Below, in pieces: positions 1-5,055 of a stretch of DNA of 5,738 nt. Source of the stretch: Myxococcales bacterium. Lineage in GTDB: Bacteria; Myxococcota; Bradymonadia; REDH01. Location: positions 1 to 5,738 of the forward strand of contig JAGWVZ010000257.1 in assembly GCA_018970625.1 (NCBI GenBank), written 5' to 3'. How positions within the stretch are numbered: position 1 is the first letter of the stretch; every line of letters begins with the position of its first letter. The notes under the pieces were generated by a model. It was not told where the DNA came from. It saw only the letters and a list, made by a program, of their open reading frames with translations, and searched no databases. The translations under genes and the position numbers were made by a program.

Positions 1-42
1 GTCACGGAACGAAAAACGATGGCGCTTATCGAACCCCGGCCA

Positions 43-765
43 TCAAACTACGCGGTCCAGCCATCTGGGAACATGGCTGGTACGGTACTCGAGCCGCCCG
101 TCCTGACTCTCGGCCACCAACTCGGGCGCGTCTCCGCTATTGTCGAAAAGAAAAGCTCGATCGCTAACCGCAATTGCTGACGGTAACAGGTCCAAACTAC
201 GTTCGTAACGTGTTCGGACCTTTTCGTCGGGGACAAAGTGCCCACCCCGCGCCTGCCGTAACTGAACCCGTGCAATGTTGATATCGGGCGATTCGGTCGC
301 GACATAATACAAATAAGTCCGTGCACCAGACAGTGACGCCCTGCGCAAAAACTCTGGCTTGGAGGAATGCGACATGACCGTTTCAAAAGCACACGGCCAT
401 CCCTGTCGCAAACATTGTTCTCGCGCAAACTCTACAACAATTCCAGGCCCATAACTGCTCTCGGGCGCCTCGCCCGCATGTACGGACCCCGACTCCCACT
501 GAATACCGTTCAGAAATCGCGCATGCGGTTCAAACCTGTTCGTTTGCGGCGTTTGCACAAGAAACTGCCGCCACGCTGATTGCCAGTCATTCATGGCCGG
601 TGAATCATCAAAGTGATGCACACCCATGCGACCCAGATTCCGCTCCACATCATCTGCGTTCAGGTACATACCCAGCCAGAACGATGAGCTCTGCCGCAGC
701 ATATCCAGGATCGTGCTTTTGCCCGAGCCATTCGGCCCAGCCAACATTCGAACGCGATTTCTCAT
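43..765 (-). CDS. Zeta-toxin-like P-loop kinase (COG4185-type), probable toxin of a TA pair
   Basis: The 240-aa protein opens with a Walker A loop, GPNGSGKST at residues 10-18, in a short N-terminal strand (RVRMLAG). Next comes the family motif YLNADDVE at 34-41. FETVMSHSSKPEFL at 127-140 is the signature of the zeta-toxin-like group of predicted ATPases. The C-terminal half has RGGHFVPDEKVRTRYERS (173-190) and the terminal strand motif FLFDNSG (205-211). All expected blocks are present in order and the length suits the group, so the gene looks intact. True zeta toxins phosphorylate UDP-N-acetylglucosamine and block cell-wall synthesis. Whether this branch does the same is not known to me, so the toxin role is inferred from fold and context. 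Its ATG overlaps the stop of the upstream small gene (ATGA) and has no Shine-Dalgarno of its own, which points to translational coupling. Alternative: a non-toxic small-molecule kinase. Confidence 0.85.
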   Translation of the reverse strand: MRNRVRMLAGPNGSGKSTILDMLRQSSSFWLGMYLNADDVERNLGRMGVHHFDDSPAMNDWQSAWRQFLVQTPQTNRFEPHARFLNGIQWESGSVHAGEAPESSYGPGIVVEFAREQCLRQGWPCAFETVMSHSSKPEFLRRASLSGARTYLYYVATESPDINIARVQLRQARGGHFVPDEKVRTRYERSLDLLPSAIAVSDRAFLFDNSGDAPELVAESQDGRLEYRTSHVPRWLDRVV

Positions 766-998
766 GCGTGGCGAAAGTCGCGCGCCACAGTCCCCACGAT
801 AACCGTTCGGCGAGGCGCCAGCTGTCGTAGCACCTCAACCACCTCACCCTCTCGCACCCGCACGAGCTGATCGCCGCGGACCTCTACCAGCTCCACGGTG
901 GTTTCCATGGCTGCCTCACGCGCCAGGCGAAGTGCACGAACCGCAACCCTCGCCAGCGACATTTCGTTGTTCGGGTGTCTTGATGAAGCGCTCGACAT
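762..998 (-). CDS. Small protein upstream of the zeta-like kinase, candidate antitoxin
   Basis: This 78-aa protein ends inside the kinase start codon (ATGA overlap), the classic antitoxin-first order. I chose the ATG at 996-998 because an AGGA lies 6 nt upstream (1005-1008, minus strand). An upstream in-frame ATG at 1071-1073 lies before the likely promoter, and a downstream one at 960-962 lacks a clear ribosome site. Residues 13-32 (from MSLARVAVRALRLAREA) look like an amphipathic Arg/Ala-rich helix. Residues 34-70 alternate hydrophobic and charged residues (TVELVEVRGDQLVRV, then RRTVIVGTV) and look beta-rich. I recognise no ribbon-helix-helix or epsilon-type antitoxin family. The antitoxin role is inferred only from size, order and overlap. 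It could also be a DNA-binding regulator. Confidence 0.6.
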   Translation of the reverse strand: MSSASSRHPNNEMSLARVAVRALRLAREAAMETTVELVEVRGDQLVRVREGEVVEVLRQLAPRRTVIVGTVARDFRHA

Positions 999-1004
999 TG
1001 GCGT

Positions 1005-1008
1005 TCCT
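1005..1008 (-). promoter_or_regulatory. Shine-Dalgarno deciding the start of the candidate antitoxin
   Basis: On the minus strand AGGA precedes the ATG at 996-998 with a 6-nt gap. It is the best ribosome site upstream of any in-frame start of this gene, so it supports the 78-aa version over the 103-aa or 66-aa versions. Confidence 0.5.
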
Positions 1009-1027
1009 GAAAAAGATTCACCCCTGT

Positions 1028-1056
1028 CGAATAGAACGCTCCGGTCCTCGTGTAAA
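1028..1056 (-). promoter_or_regulatory. Candidate sigma70-like promoter of the TA-like operon
   Basis: Reading the minus strand, TTTACA (1051-1056; 5 of 6 to the -35 consensus) is separated by exactly 17 nt from TATTCG (1028-1033; 3 of 6 to the -10 consensus). A transcript would start near 1021. That leaves a leader of about 23 nt containing the AGGA ribosome site, which is consistent with the chosen start. The -10 element is poor, so this is only a candidate. Confidence 0.3.
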
Positions 1057-1295
1057 GAGTCGCACCCCGACACAGTTCAGGAAATAGAAGACTCCCCCGG
1101 ATGATGGTAACCCGCGGGGCCGGTAAGCAGCATGTACCCGCCTGTGCGTGATACCGTTAACCCGCCAGGCCCAAACCCGTCTCGCGCACCACCGCCGACA
1201 CCGACCTCGCCGCCGCCCGCACCCGAAAGCCCAGAACGTCGGGGTCATAGGTCGTACGGCCGCCCTGCCCTTCGTCCGGCGCGCCCATCCACCCC

Positions 1296-1323
1296 TTGAC
1301 ACCCTGCGGTCGGCGGCTATGAC
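1296..1323 (+). promoter_or_regulatory. Candidate sigma70-like promoter of infA
   Basis: A perfect TTGACA -35 hexamer (1296-1301) is followed after 16 nt by TATGAC (1318-1323; 4 of 6 to TATAAT). Transcription from here would start near 1330 and give an infA leader of about 80 nt carrying both hairpins described separately. A perfect -35 is less likely by chance in such GC-rich DNA, but the -10 is only fair. Confidence 0.45.
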
Positions 1324-1365
1324 TGCGCCCGCGTCCGTGGGACACCTGGGTATTCCCCCGTTGGA

Positions 1366-1394
1366 CGCGCGTGAACGCGCGCCATCGGTGGCGC
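1366..1394 (+). promoter_or_regulatory. Two overlapping, mutually exclusive hairpins in the infA leader
   Basis: Stem A pairs CGCGCG (1366-1371) with CGCGCG (1376-1381) around a TGAA loop. Stem B pairs GCGCCA (1379-1384) with TGGCGC (1389-1394) around a TCGG loop. Both are perfect 6-bp stems and share bases 1379-1381, so a full version of both cannot form together. Stem B ends 15 nt before the infA ATG. No T-run follows, so this is not a normal intrinsic terminator. A regulatory role is inference, since short GC stems do arise by chance in GC-rich DNA. Confidence 0.3.
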
Positions 1395-1409
1395 CCTGCT
1401 TGAGTACGT

Positions 1410-1628
1410 ATGGCTAAAGAAGAAGGCATTGAGGTAACCGGCACCGTCACAGAGGCGCTGAAGAACGCTATGTTCCGCGTCGAGCTCGCCAATGGACACG
1501 TCGTCATTGCCCACGTCTCGGGCAAAATGCGCCGTCACTTCATCCGCATCCTCCCGGGCGACAAGGTCAAGGTGGACCTCAGCCCCTACGACCTCACACG
1601 CGGCCGCATCATTTACCGCGAAGCGTGA
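1410..1628 (+). CDS. infA: Translation initiation factor IF-1
   Basis: This 72-aa protein is a full-length bacterial IF-1. It is a single S1-like OB-fold protein that binds the ribosomal A-site region of the 30S subunit during initiation, together with IF-2 and IF-3. Family landmarks run end to end: MAKEEGIEV at the start, NAMFRVEL and NGHVV in the first half, then [17 protein letters not shown], and [13 protein letters not shown] near the C-terminus. Length and both ends match the family, so the ATG at 1410 is secure even though only a weak GAG stands upstream. It lies downstream of a candidate TTGACA promoter and a hairpin-containing leader. The next gene starts 19 nt after its stop, so the two are probably co-transcribed. 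It is the only core housekeeping gene in the window. No ribosomal-protein neighbours are present. Confidence 0.97.
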   Translation: MAKEEGIEVTGTVTEALKNAMFRVELANGHVVIAHVSGKMRRHFIRILPGDKVKVDLSPYDLTRGRIIYREA

Positions 1629-1647
1629 ACGGGCGGGTCGGGCGCGC

Positions 1648-2772
1648 ATGGCAAACAACCGACCCGACCACGACAACCCCTCACCGCACGACCCGTCGGC
1701 CAGCTCGCCGTCGCTCGTGACCGCTTCGCCCGCGAGCGCCCCACAGGCCGCCGCGCCAGCGCAAACGGCCGCCGCCTCTGGCCAGGCAACCGACGACCTG
1801 CCGCCGCTTCGACTCAAGCTCGACAGTGGACCCTGGCCATTGCAGGGCGGCGGTGTACCCGGCGCCGTCGCTCCGGTTCAGCCGAGCGCACAACCTGACG
1901 ACGCCGATGCGCCGTCGCTCGACCCACCGCTTTCGTTGCCCAACCTGCGCCCGGGTCTGGCACCACTCGCCCCGCCGACGTCGGCCACTACCACACCGCC
2001 GGCCTCGCGCTCGCTGCTGCATGTGCCCCTGAGCGCGACCGGCGGACAGGAGCCTCGCCCCATGGTGCCGCTCGAGGATTCCACCTGGGTGGGCCGCGCG
2101 CACAACCCACTGCTCACCTCTCGGCAGGACGAGGAGCGGGCGTACAAGGCCCTGCCCTGGTACTATCGCTCGCTGTGGCTGCCCATCGGGTTTCTGACGG
2201 TTATGCTGATCTGGATGCTGAGCCGCGCGTTTCCGCTGCGGTTTTCGCACGACTGGACCATCGAGACCGACCCGGTGCAGACCGACGTGAGCGCCCTGCG
2301 CGAGCCCGAGTGGTTGCTGGACGAGGCGCGCATTCAGCCGGTGGCCGAGTTCGATATCGACGCGCTGGTACTACACCGAAAGCGGTACACATTTGACTAC
2401 ATGTCGCACCTGTCGCCGGTCGATCTGGCGCTGGGCTGGGGCATTATGTCGAACGTGGCCATTCTGCAGCACCTGAGCATCTGGCAACGCAACCGCTTCT
2501 ATTATTTTCGGGTGCCCGCCGACTACCCCATGTCGGTCGACGACATTGGTCGCCACTCCACCAACCTGCACCCGGTGCCGGCCAGCGACACCATTCGACG
2601 CCAGCTGCTGGCCATCGAGCCCGGCGACCGCGTGCGCCTGCGCGGCGCGCTCGTGGACATTCACCTGCCCGACGGCGGCTTCATTCGCTCGTCGCGCGTA
2701 CGCACCGACTCGGGCGCAGGCGCCTGCGAGGTCATGTGGGTAGAGTCGGTCGAGGTGCTGTACGAGGATTGA
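1648..2772 (+). CDS. Single-pass membrane protein with Pro/Ala-rich N-terminus and conserved C-terminal domain
   Basis: The 374-aa product (ATG at 1648) has three parts. Residues 1-150 are low-complexity, rich in Pro, Ala and Ser, and likely disordered. Residues 174-193 (SLWLPIGFLTVMLIWMLSRA) form one hydrophobic membrane segment. Residues 210-374 form a folded domain with SHLSPVDLALGWGIMS (253-268), a WQRNRFYYFR block (279-288), GRHSTNLHPVPA (301-312), GDRVRLRGALVDI (326-338) and SGAGACEVMWVE (355-366). I recall these blocks from uncharacterised proteobacterial proteins but know no function. The N-terminus is probably cytoplasmic and the C-terminal domain periplasmic, with the short basic flank unable to settle it. 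An in-frame ATG at 1492 inside infA would add 52 residues that are only shifted infA sequence, so I rejected it. No good Shine-Dalgarno precedes 1648. It is probably co-transcribed with infA. Confidence 0.8.
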   Translation: MANNRPDHDNPSPHDPSASSPSLVTASPASAPQAAAPAQTAAASGQATDDLPPLRLKLDSGPWPLQGGGVPGAVAPVQPSAQPDDADAPSLDPPLSLPNLRPGLAPLAPPTSATTTPPASRSLLHVPLSATGGQEPRPMVPLEDSTWVGRAHNPLLTSRQDEERAYKALPWYYRSLWLPIGFLTVMLIWMLSRAFPLRFSHDWTIETDPVQTDVSALREPEWLLDEARIQPVAEFDIDALVLHRKRYTFDYMSHLSPVDLALGWGIMSNVAILQHLSIWQRNRFYYFRVPADYPMSVDDIGRHSTNLHPVPASDTIRRQLLAIEPGDRVRLRGALVDIHLPDGGFIRSSRVRTDSGAGACEVMWVESVEVLYED

Positions 2773-2889
2773 GCGTGGGGGTACTGACTATCCGCGGTGA
2801 TTCGCGGTCCAGATGCGAGTGGGCAGCACGCCCCGTGAGCCAGCGTGCATGTATGGTGCGCTCGCAGGGTGGCTTGACTCTGGGACCCC
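2773..2889. other. Short intergenic region upstream of the restriction-modification operon
   Basis: These 117 nt separate the membrane-protein gene from the methyltransferase. They hold a small symmetrical element at 2791-2810 and a TTGACT at 2874-2879 that may be a -35 hexamer. I see no convincing terminator for the upstream gene. Composition begins to fall from the very GC-rich upstream coding sequence toward the more moderate restriction operon. Confidence 0.5.
2791..2810. promoter_or_regulatory. Candidate operator: short inverted and direct repeat
   Basis: CCGCG (2792-2796) and CGCGG (2803-2807) form an inverted repeat around GTGATT. CGCGGT also recurs directly at 2793-2798 and 2803-2808, 10 bp apart, so identical half-sites face the same side of the helix. 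No T-run follows, which argues against a terminator. It lies 82 nt upstream of the first methyltransferase ATG, where a self-regulating methyltransferase could bind. Weak evidence. Confidence 0.2.
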
Positions 2890-2902
2890 ATGCGCCCATA
2901 TG
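2874..2902 (+). promoter_or_regulatory. Weak candidate promoter of the restriction-modification operon
   Basis: TTGACT (2874-2879; 5 of 6 to the -35 consensus) is followed after 17 nt by CATATG (2897-2902; only 3 of 6 to the -10). If real, transcription would begin near 2910, after the ATG at 2890, and translation would have to start at the in-frame ATG at 2935. The poor -10 keeps confidence low. Confidence 0.2.
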
Positions 2903-4206
2903 TCCAGAATCAGACCCAGCGAAGCAGCCCACTCATGAACCTTTCCGTCCCCAACCAGACCATCCAGCAGTTGATCAACCTGTATGGCAGAGATGTTATC
3001 TGCAAGGAGTTGGCTGTTACTCCGAAGACACTCGCACGTTGGGAGAAGAATCCGGAGAGTTCCCCACCCAAAAAGTATGCGTGGCTCATCGAACAACTGA
3101 ATGAGAAGTCGCGTGCTGCGAACGAGCAGACGCCTTTTACCTTCATCGACCTCTTTGCAGGAATCGGTGGCCTGAGGCGACCGTTCGACGAGTTGGGCGG
3201 GCAGTGTCTGTTCACCAGTGAGTGGGACCGATTCAGTCAGCAGACCTACAAGGCAAATTACGGGAAGAATCATTCTGTATCCGGAGATATTACCCGGATT
3301 TCGGAGAATGAGATTCCCAGGCATGACCTTCTGCTGGCAGGGTTCCCGTGCCAGCCTTTCTCCATTGCCGGAGTCAGTAAGAAGAACGCACTCGGTCGAG
3401 CGCATGGATTTGCCGATGCCACGCAGGGAACGCTATTTTTCGACGTTGCCCGCATTATTGGTTTTCACAAACCGCGCGCCTTTGTACTCGAAAACGTAAA
3501 GAACCTGGTGAGTCACGACAAGAAGCGCACTTTCGCGACCATCATGGCGGTTCTTCGTGATGAGCTGGGGTATCGAGTGGACACAAGAGTGTTCGATGCG
3601 AAGTCCTTTGTGCCGCAACATCGTGAGCGAATTCTGATTGTGGGCTTCAGGGACACAGTGAACCCGAACCTCGCCAGCATTACGATACCACCTGTCACAG
3701 ACGGCCCGCGTTTACGTTGTATTCTCCATGGCTCGCAGCCTGAACCGGAACATGACGCAGGGCGATATGCTGCTGCTGACGGGGAGGTACATGCACGCTA
3801 CACGCTCACAGATCACCTGTGGACATACCTTCAGAATTACGCCGCGAAGCATCGTGCCAAGGGCAACGGATTCGGCTTTGGACTTGTGGGTCCGGATGAC
3901 ACCACCCGCACATTGTCCGCCCGCTATTATAAGGACGGCAGTGAAATCCTGGTAAACCAGGGGCCGAACAAGAACCCAAGGCGGCTTACTCCTCGCGAAT
4001 GTGCACGTCTGATGGGTTTCGACGACAGTTTCCGCATCGTTGTCTCGGACACCCAGGCTTATCGTCAGTTTGGCAATTCTGTGGTGGTACCGGTCATTAG
4101 AACGGTTGCTGACTACGTGGTCAATGCGCTCAACAATCCAGGGGCATTCGCAACACCCACTGTACAAATGGCCAGCGATGGAGTACAAACCATACTATCC
4201 ATCTGA
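2890..4206 (+). CDS. dcm: Dcm/EcoRII-type DNA cytosine-C5 methyltransferase with N-terminal HTH
   Basis: The 438-aa enzyme transfers methyl from S-adenosylmethionine to cytosine C5. Motif I FIDLFAGIGG is at 85-94. Motif IV GFPCQPFS is at 151-158, with the catalytic Cys at 154. Motif VI ENV is at 201-203, motif VIII QHRERI at 243-248, motif IX RLTPRECARLMGF at 365-377 and motif X QFGNSVVVPV at 393-402. The stretch GVSKKNALGRAHGF (161-174) and the target-recognition region with GNGFGFG (325-331) and TRTLSARYYKDGSEIL (339-354) closely match E. coli Dcm, so CCWGG (possibly CCNGG) is the likely site. Residues 24-70 hold a helix-turn-helix-like segment (ELAVTPKTLARWE), as in self-regulating methyltransferases of this group. 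The start is uncertain: ATG at 2890 or in-frame ATG at 2935, neither with a strong ribosome site. It leads an operon with a small gene, vsr and an EcoRII-type nuclease. Confidence 0.96.
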   Translation: MRPYVQNQTQRSSPLMNLSVPNQTIQQLINLYGRDVICKELAVTPKTLARWEKNPESSPPKKYAWLIEQLNEKSRAANEQTPFTFIDLFAGIGGLRRPFDELGGQCLFTSEWDRFSQQTYKANYGKNHSVSGDITRISENEIPRHDLLLAGFPCQPFSIAGVSKKNALGRAHGFADATQGTLFFDVARIIGFHKPRAFVLENVKNLVSHDKKRTFATIMAVLRDELGYRVDTRVFDAKSFVPQHRERILIVGFRDTVNPNLASITIPPVTDGPRLRCILHGSQPEPEHDAGRYAAADGEVHARYTLTDHLWTYLQNYAAKHRAKGNGFGFGLVGPDDTTRTLSARYYKDGSEILVNQGPNKNPRRLTPRECARLMGFDDSFRIVVSDTQAYRQFGNSVVVPVIRTVADYVVNALNNPGAFATPTVQMASDGVQTILSI

Positions 4207-4207
4207 C

Positions 4208-4213
4208 AGGAGG
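4208..4213 (+). promoter_or_regulatory. Perfect Shine-Dalgarno of the small acidic protein gene
   Basis: AGGAGG stands 6 nt before the ATG at 4220-4222, starting directly after the methyltransferase stop codon at 4204-4206. It is the strongest ribosome site in the window. It fixes the start of the 125-aa protein and excludes the upstream in-frame ATG at 4040 inside the methyltransferase. Confidence 0.85.
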
Positions 4214-4219
4214 AAGTTC

Positions 4220-4597
4220 ATGCGTTTCGAAGTACCCACGCAGTTTAACGAAGAAAATGCGATTCTCTGGTGGTGGCAGCTGCTGAAGCTCGGAGTGCCG
4301 CTGCATCCGGATGATGCAGCCGAGTCCATTGTCGACATGGCCACAGGTGATGCGTCTTTCTTTTCAAGTGACGAAGCCAGTGTGGTCAATGCAACAGTCG
4401 GGAAATTCTTCGATGTGCACGGCGACGCCGTCTATGACCTGGCGACCCTTGCGTGGCAGGCATGGGGAGTTTCGCCTGCCCCACCTGAACGCGACGCTGA
4501 GCCGATCTTCCTGCGTCATCAGGAGCTGCTCAATCGTCTGAGTGTCAGTGCTGAGCATTATCAGCGGATGGGCGAGTGGAGTGCTGATGCGACGTGA
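4220..4597 (+). CDS. Unrecognised small acidic Trp-rich protein within the restriction operon
   Basis: The 125-aa protein begins at an ATG with a perfect AGGAGG, 13 nt after the methyltransferase stop, and ends 11 nt before vsr. I recognise no family. It is strongly acidic (20 Asp/Glu against 7 Lys/Arg) and has six Trp, three of them consecutive at 17-19 (ILWWWQLLKLG). Residues 30-45 and 50-83 look helical (DDAAESIVDM; DEASVVNATVGKFF; YDLATLAWQAWG). A proline-containing link (SPAPPERD, 85-92) precedes a last helix (FLRHQELLNRL, 97-107). There is no signal peptide, membrane segment, zinc motif or helix-turn-helix. Its position implies a role with the methyltransferase, Vsr or the nuclease. Possibilities are an accessory subunit, a regulator, or an acidic DNA-mimic inhibitor of the nuclease. 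None is shown by the sequence. Ratio of certainty: real gene likely, function unknown. Confidence 0.85.
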   Translation: MRFEVPTQFNEENAILWWWQLLKLGVPLHPDDAAESIVDMATGDASFFSSDEASVVNATVGKFFDVHGDAVYDLATLAWQAWGVSPAPPERDAEPIFLRHQELLNRLSVSAEHYQRMGEWSADAT

Positions 4598-4602
4598 AAA
4601 GG
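4597..4602 (+). promoter_or_regulatory. Shine-Dalgarno-like site deciding the vsr start
   Basis: AAAAGG lies 6 nt before the ATG at 4609. This favours 4609 over the GTG at 4594, which overlaps the stop of the preceding gene and has no ribosome site at a suitable distance. Confidence 0.5.
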
Positions 4603-4608
4603 CTCGAC

Positions 4609-5055
4609 ATGGCTGACGTGTTTACGCCGCAGAAGCGGTCCGAATTCATGTCCGCCGTTCGAACCACCGGCACGCGCCCTGAACAGGTTATCGCGCGAGC
4701 GCTCTTTGCCCGAGGATTTCGTTATCGCATCGGGGTGAAGGCCCTTCCAGGCAAACCGGACCTTGTGTTTCCGAAGCGGAAGTCCGTCATTCTGGTGCAC
4801 GGCTGCTTCTGGCACGGTCATGACTGTCATCTGTTCAAGTGGCCAAAGACTCGCGTCGAATTCTGGGAGACCAAAATCCACGGCAACCGGGCCCGTGATG
4901 CCCGACAACGGCAGCAGCTGCGCGAGTTGGGCTGGCGCGTGTGCATTGTCTGGGAATGTGCTACGCGACTAAGCTCGGTGCTCCTTGATGCTCATGTGGA
5001 CAGCATGGAGGAGTGGTTGAGAGGAACCGCCGTCGAACTGGAAATTCGGTCATGA
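4609..5055 (+). CDS. vsr: Very short patch repair (Vsr) mismatch endonuclease
   Basis: Vsr nicks DNA 5' of the T in T:G mismatches formed when 5-methylcytosine deaminates within a Dcm-type site, starting short-patch repair. Starting at ATG 4609 gives 148 aa whose key positions coincide in number with E. coli Vsr: the catalytic Asp51 in LPGKPDLV, His64 and His69 in HGCFWHGHDC, and zinc ligands Cys66, His71, Cys73 and Cys117 (IVWEC). Glu25 and the mismatch-intercalating aromatics Phe67, Trp68 and Trp86 are also in place. Position 63 is Val where E. coli has Thr. This numbering match, plus AAAAGG 6 nt upstream, supports 4609 over the GTG at 4594. Its stop overlaps the start of the nuclease gene (ATGA). 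The product is predicted to protect the genome from mutation caused by the upstream methyltransferase. Confidence 0.96.
   Translation: MADVFTPQKRSEFMSAVRTTGTRPEQVIARALFARGFRYRIGVKALPGKPDLVFPKRKSVILVHGCFWHGHDCHLFKWPKTRVEFWETKIHGNRARDARQRQQLRELGWRVCIVWECATRLSSVLLDAHVDSMEEWLRGTAVELEIRS

Larger units (their letters stand above)
999..1409. other. Gene-free divergent intergenic region between TA-like operon and infA
   Basis: This 411-nt stretch separates the minus-strand TA-like operon from plus-strand infA. The open frames crossing it are GC-rich, Arg/Pro/Ala-heavy and resemble no family, so I treat them as chance. It contains one candidate promoter in each direction and two overlapping GC-rich hairpins next to infA. 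Two pairs of short exact repeats are also present: AATAGAA at 1030-1036 and 1083-1089, and TAACCCGC at 1108-1115 and 1158-1165. I see no tRNA, transposase or insertion-sequence end. Base composition changes inside it: moderately GC-rich left of about 1090 and strongly GC-rich to the right. Confidence 0.6.

Noticed and set aside
12..31. Possible terminator for the TA-like operon: CGAT/ATCG stem followed by five T on the minus strand
   Set aside because: The stem is only 4 bp with a 7-nt loop, too weak to call.
1030..1165. Short direct repeats (AATAGAA twice, 53 bp apart; TAACCCGC twice, 50 bp apart)
   Set aside because: They are 7-8 bp, only two copies each, with different spacings and no adjacent structure. 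Not enough for an iteron, CRISPR or attachment-site call.
1157..1525. Minus-strand open frame antisense to infA with a stretch (GGRTTYDPDVLG) faintly like an IS transposase N-terminus
   Set aside because: The resemblance is a few residues only, half the frame is antisense to infA, and no inverted repeats or other transposase motifs are visible.
1681..2250. Long minus-strand open frame of 189 codons
   Set aside because: It is antisense to the membrane-protein gene, very Arg/Gly-rich, and arises from the high GC of the real gene.
2792..2807. Hairpin after the membrane-protein gene considered as an intrinsic terminator
   Set aside because: The stem is 5 bp and no T-run follows. It is kept only as a weak operator candidate.
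4040..4219. N-terminal extension of the small acidic protein into the methyltransferase gene
   Set aside because: The 60 extra residues are out-of-frame methyltransferase sequence, and the perfect AGGAGG points to 4220.
4594..4608. GTG start for vsr adding five residues
   Set aside because: The ATG at 4609 has AAAAGG 6 nt upstream and gives residue numbering identical to E. coli Vsr.
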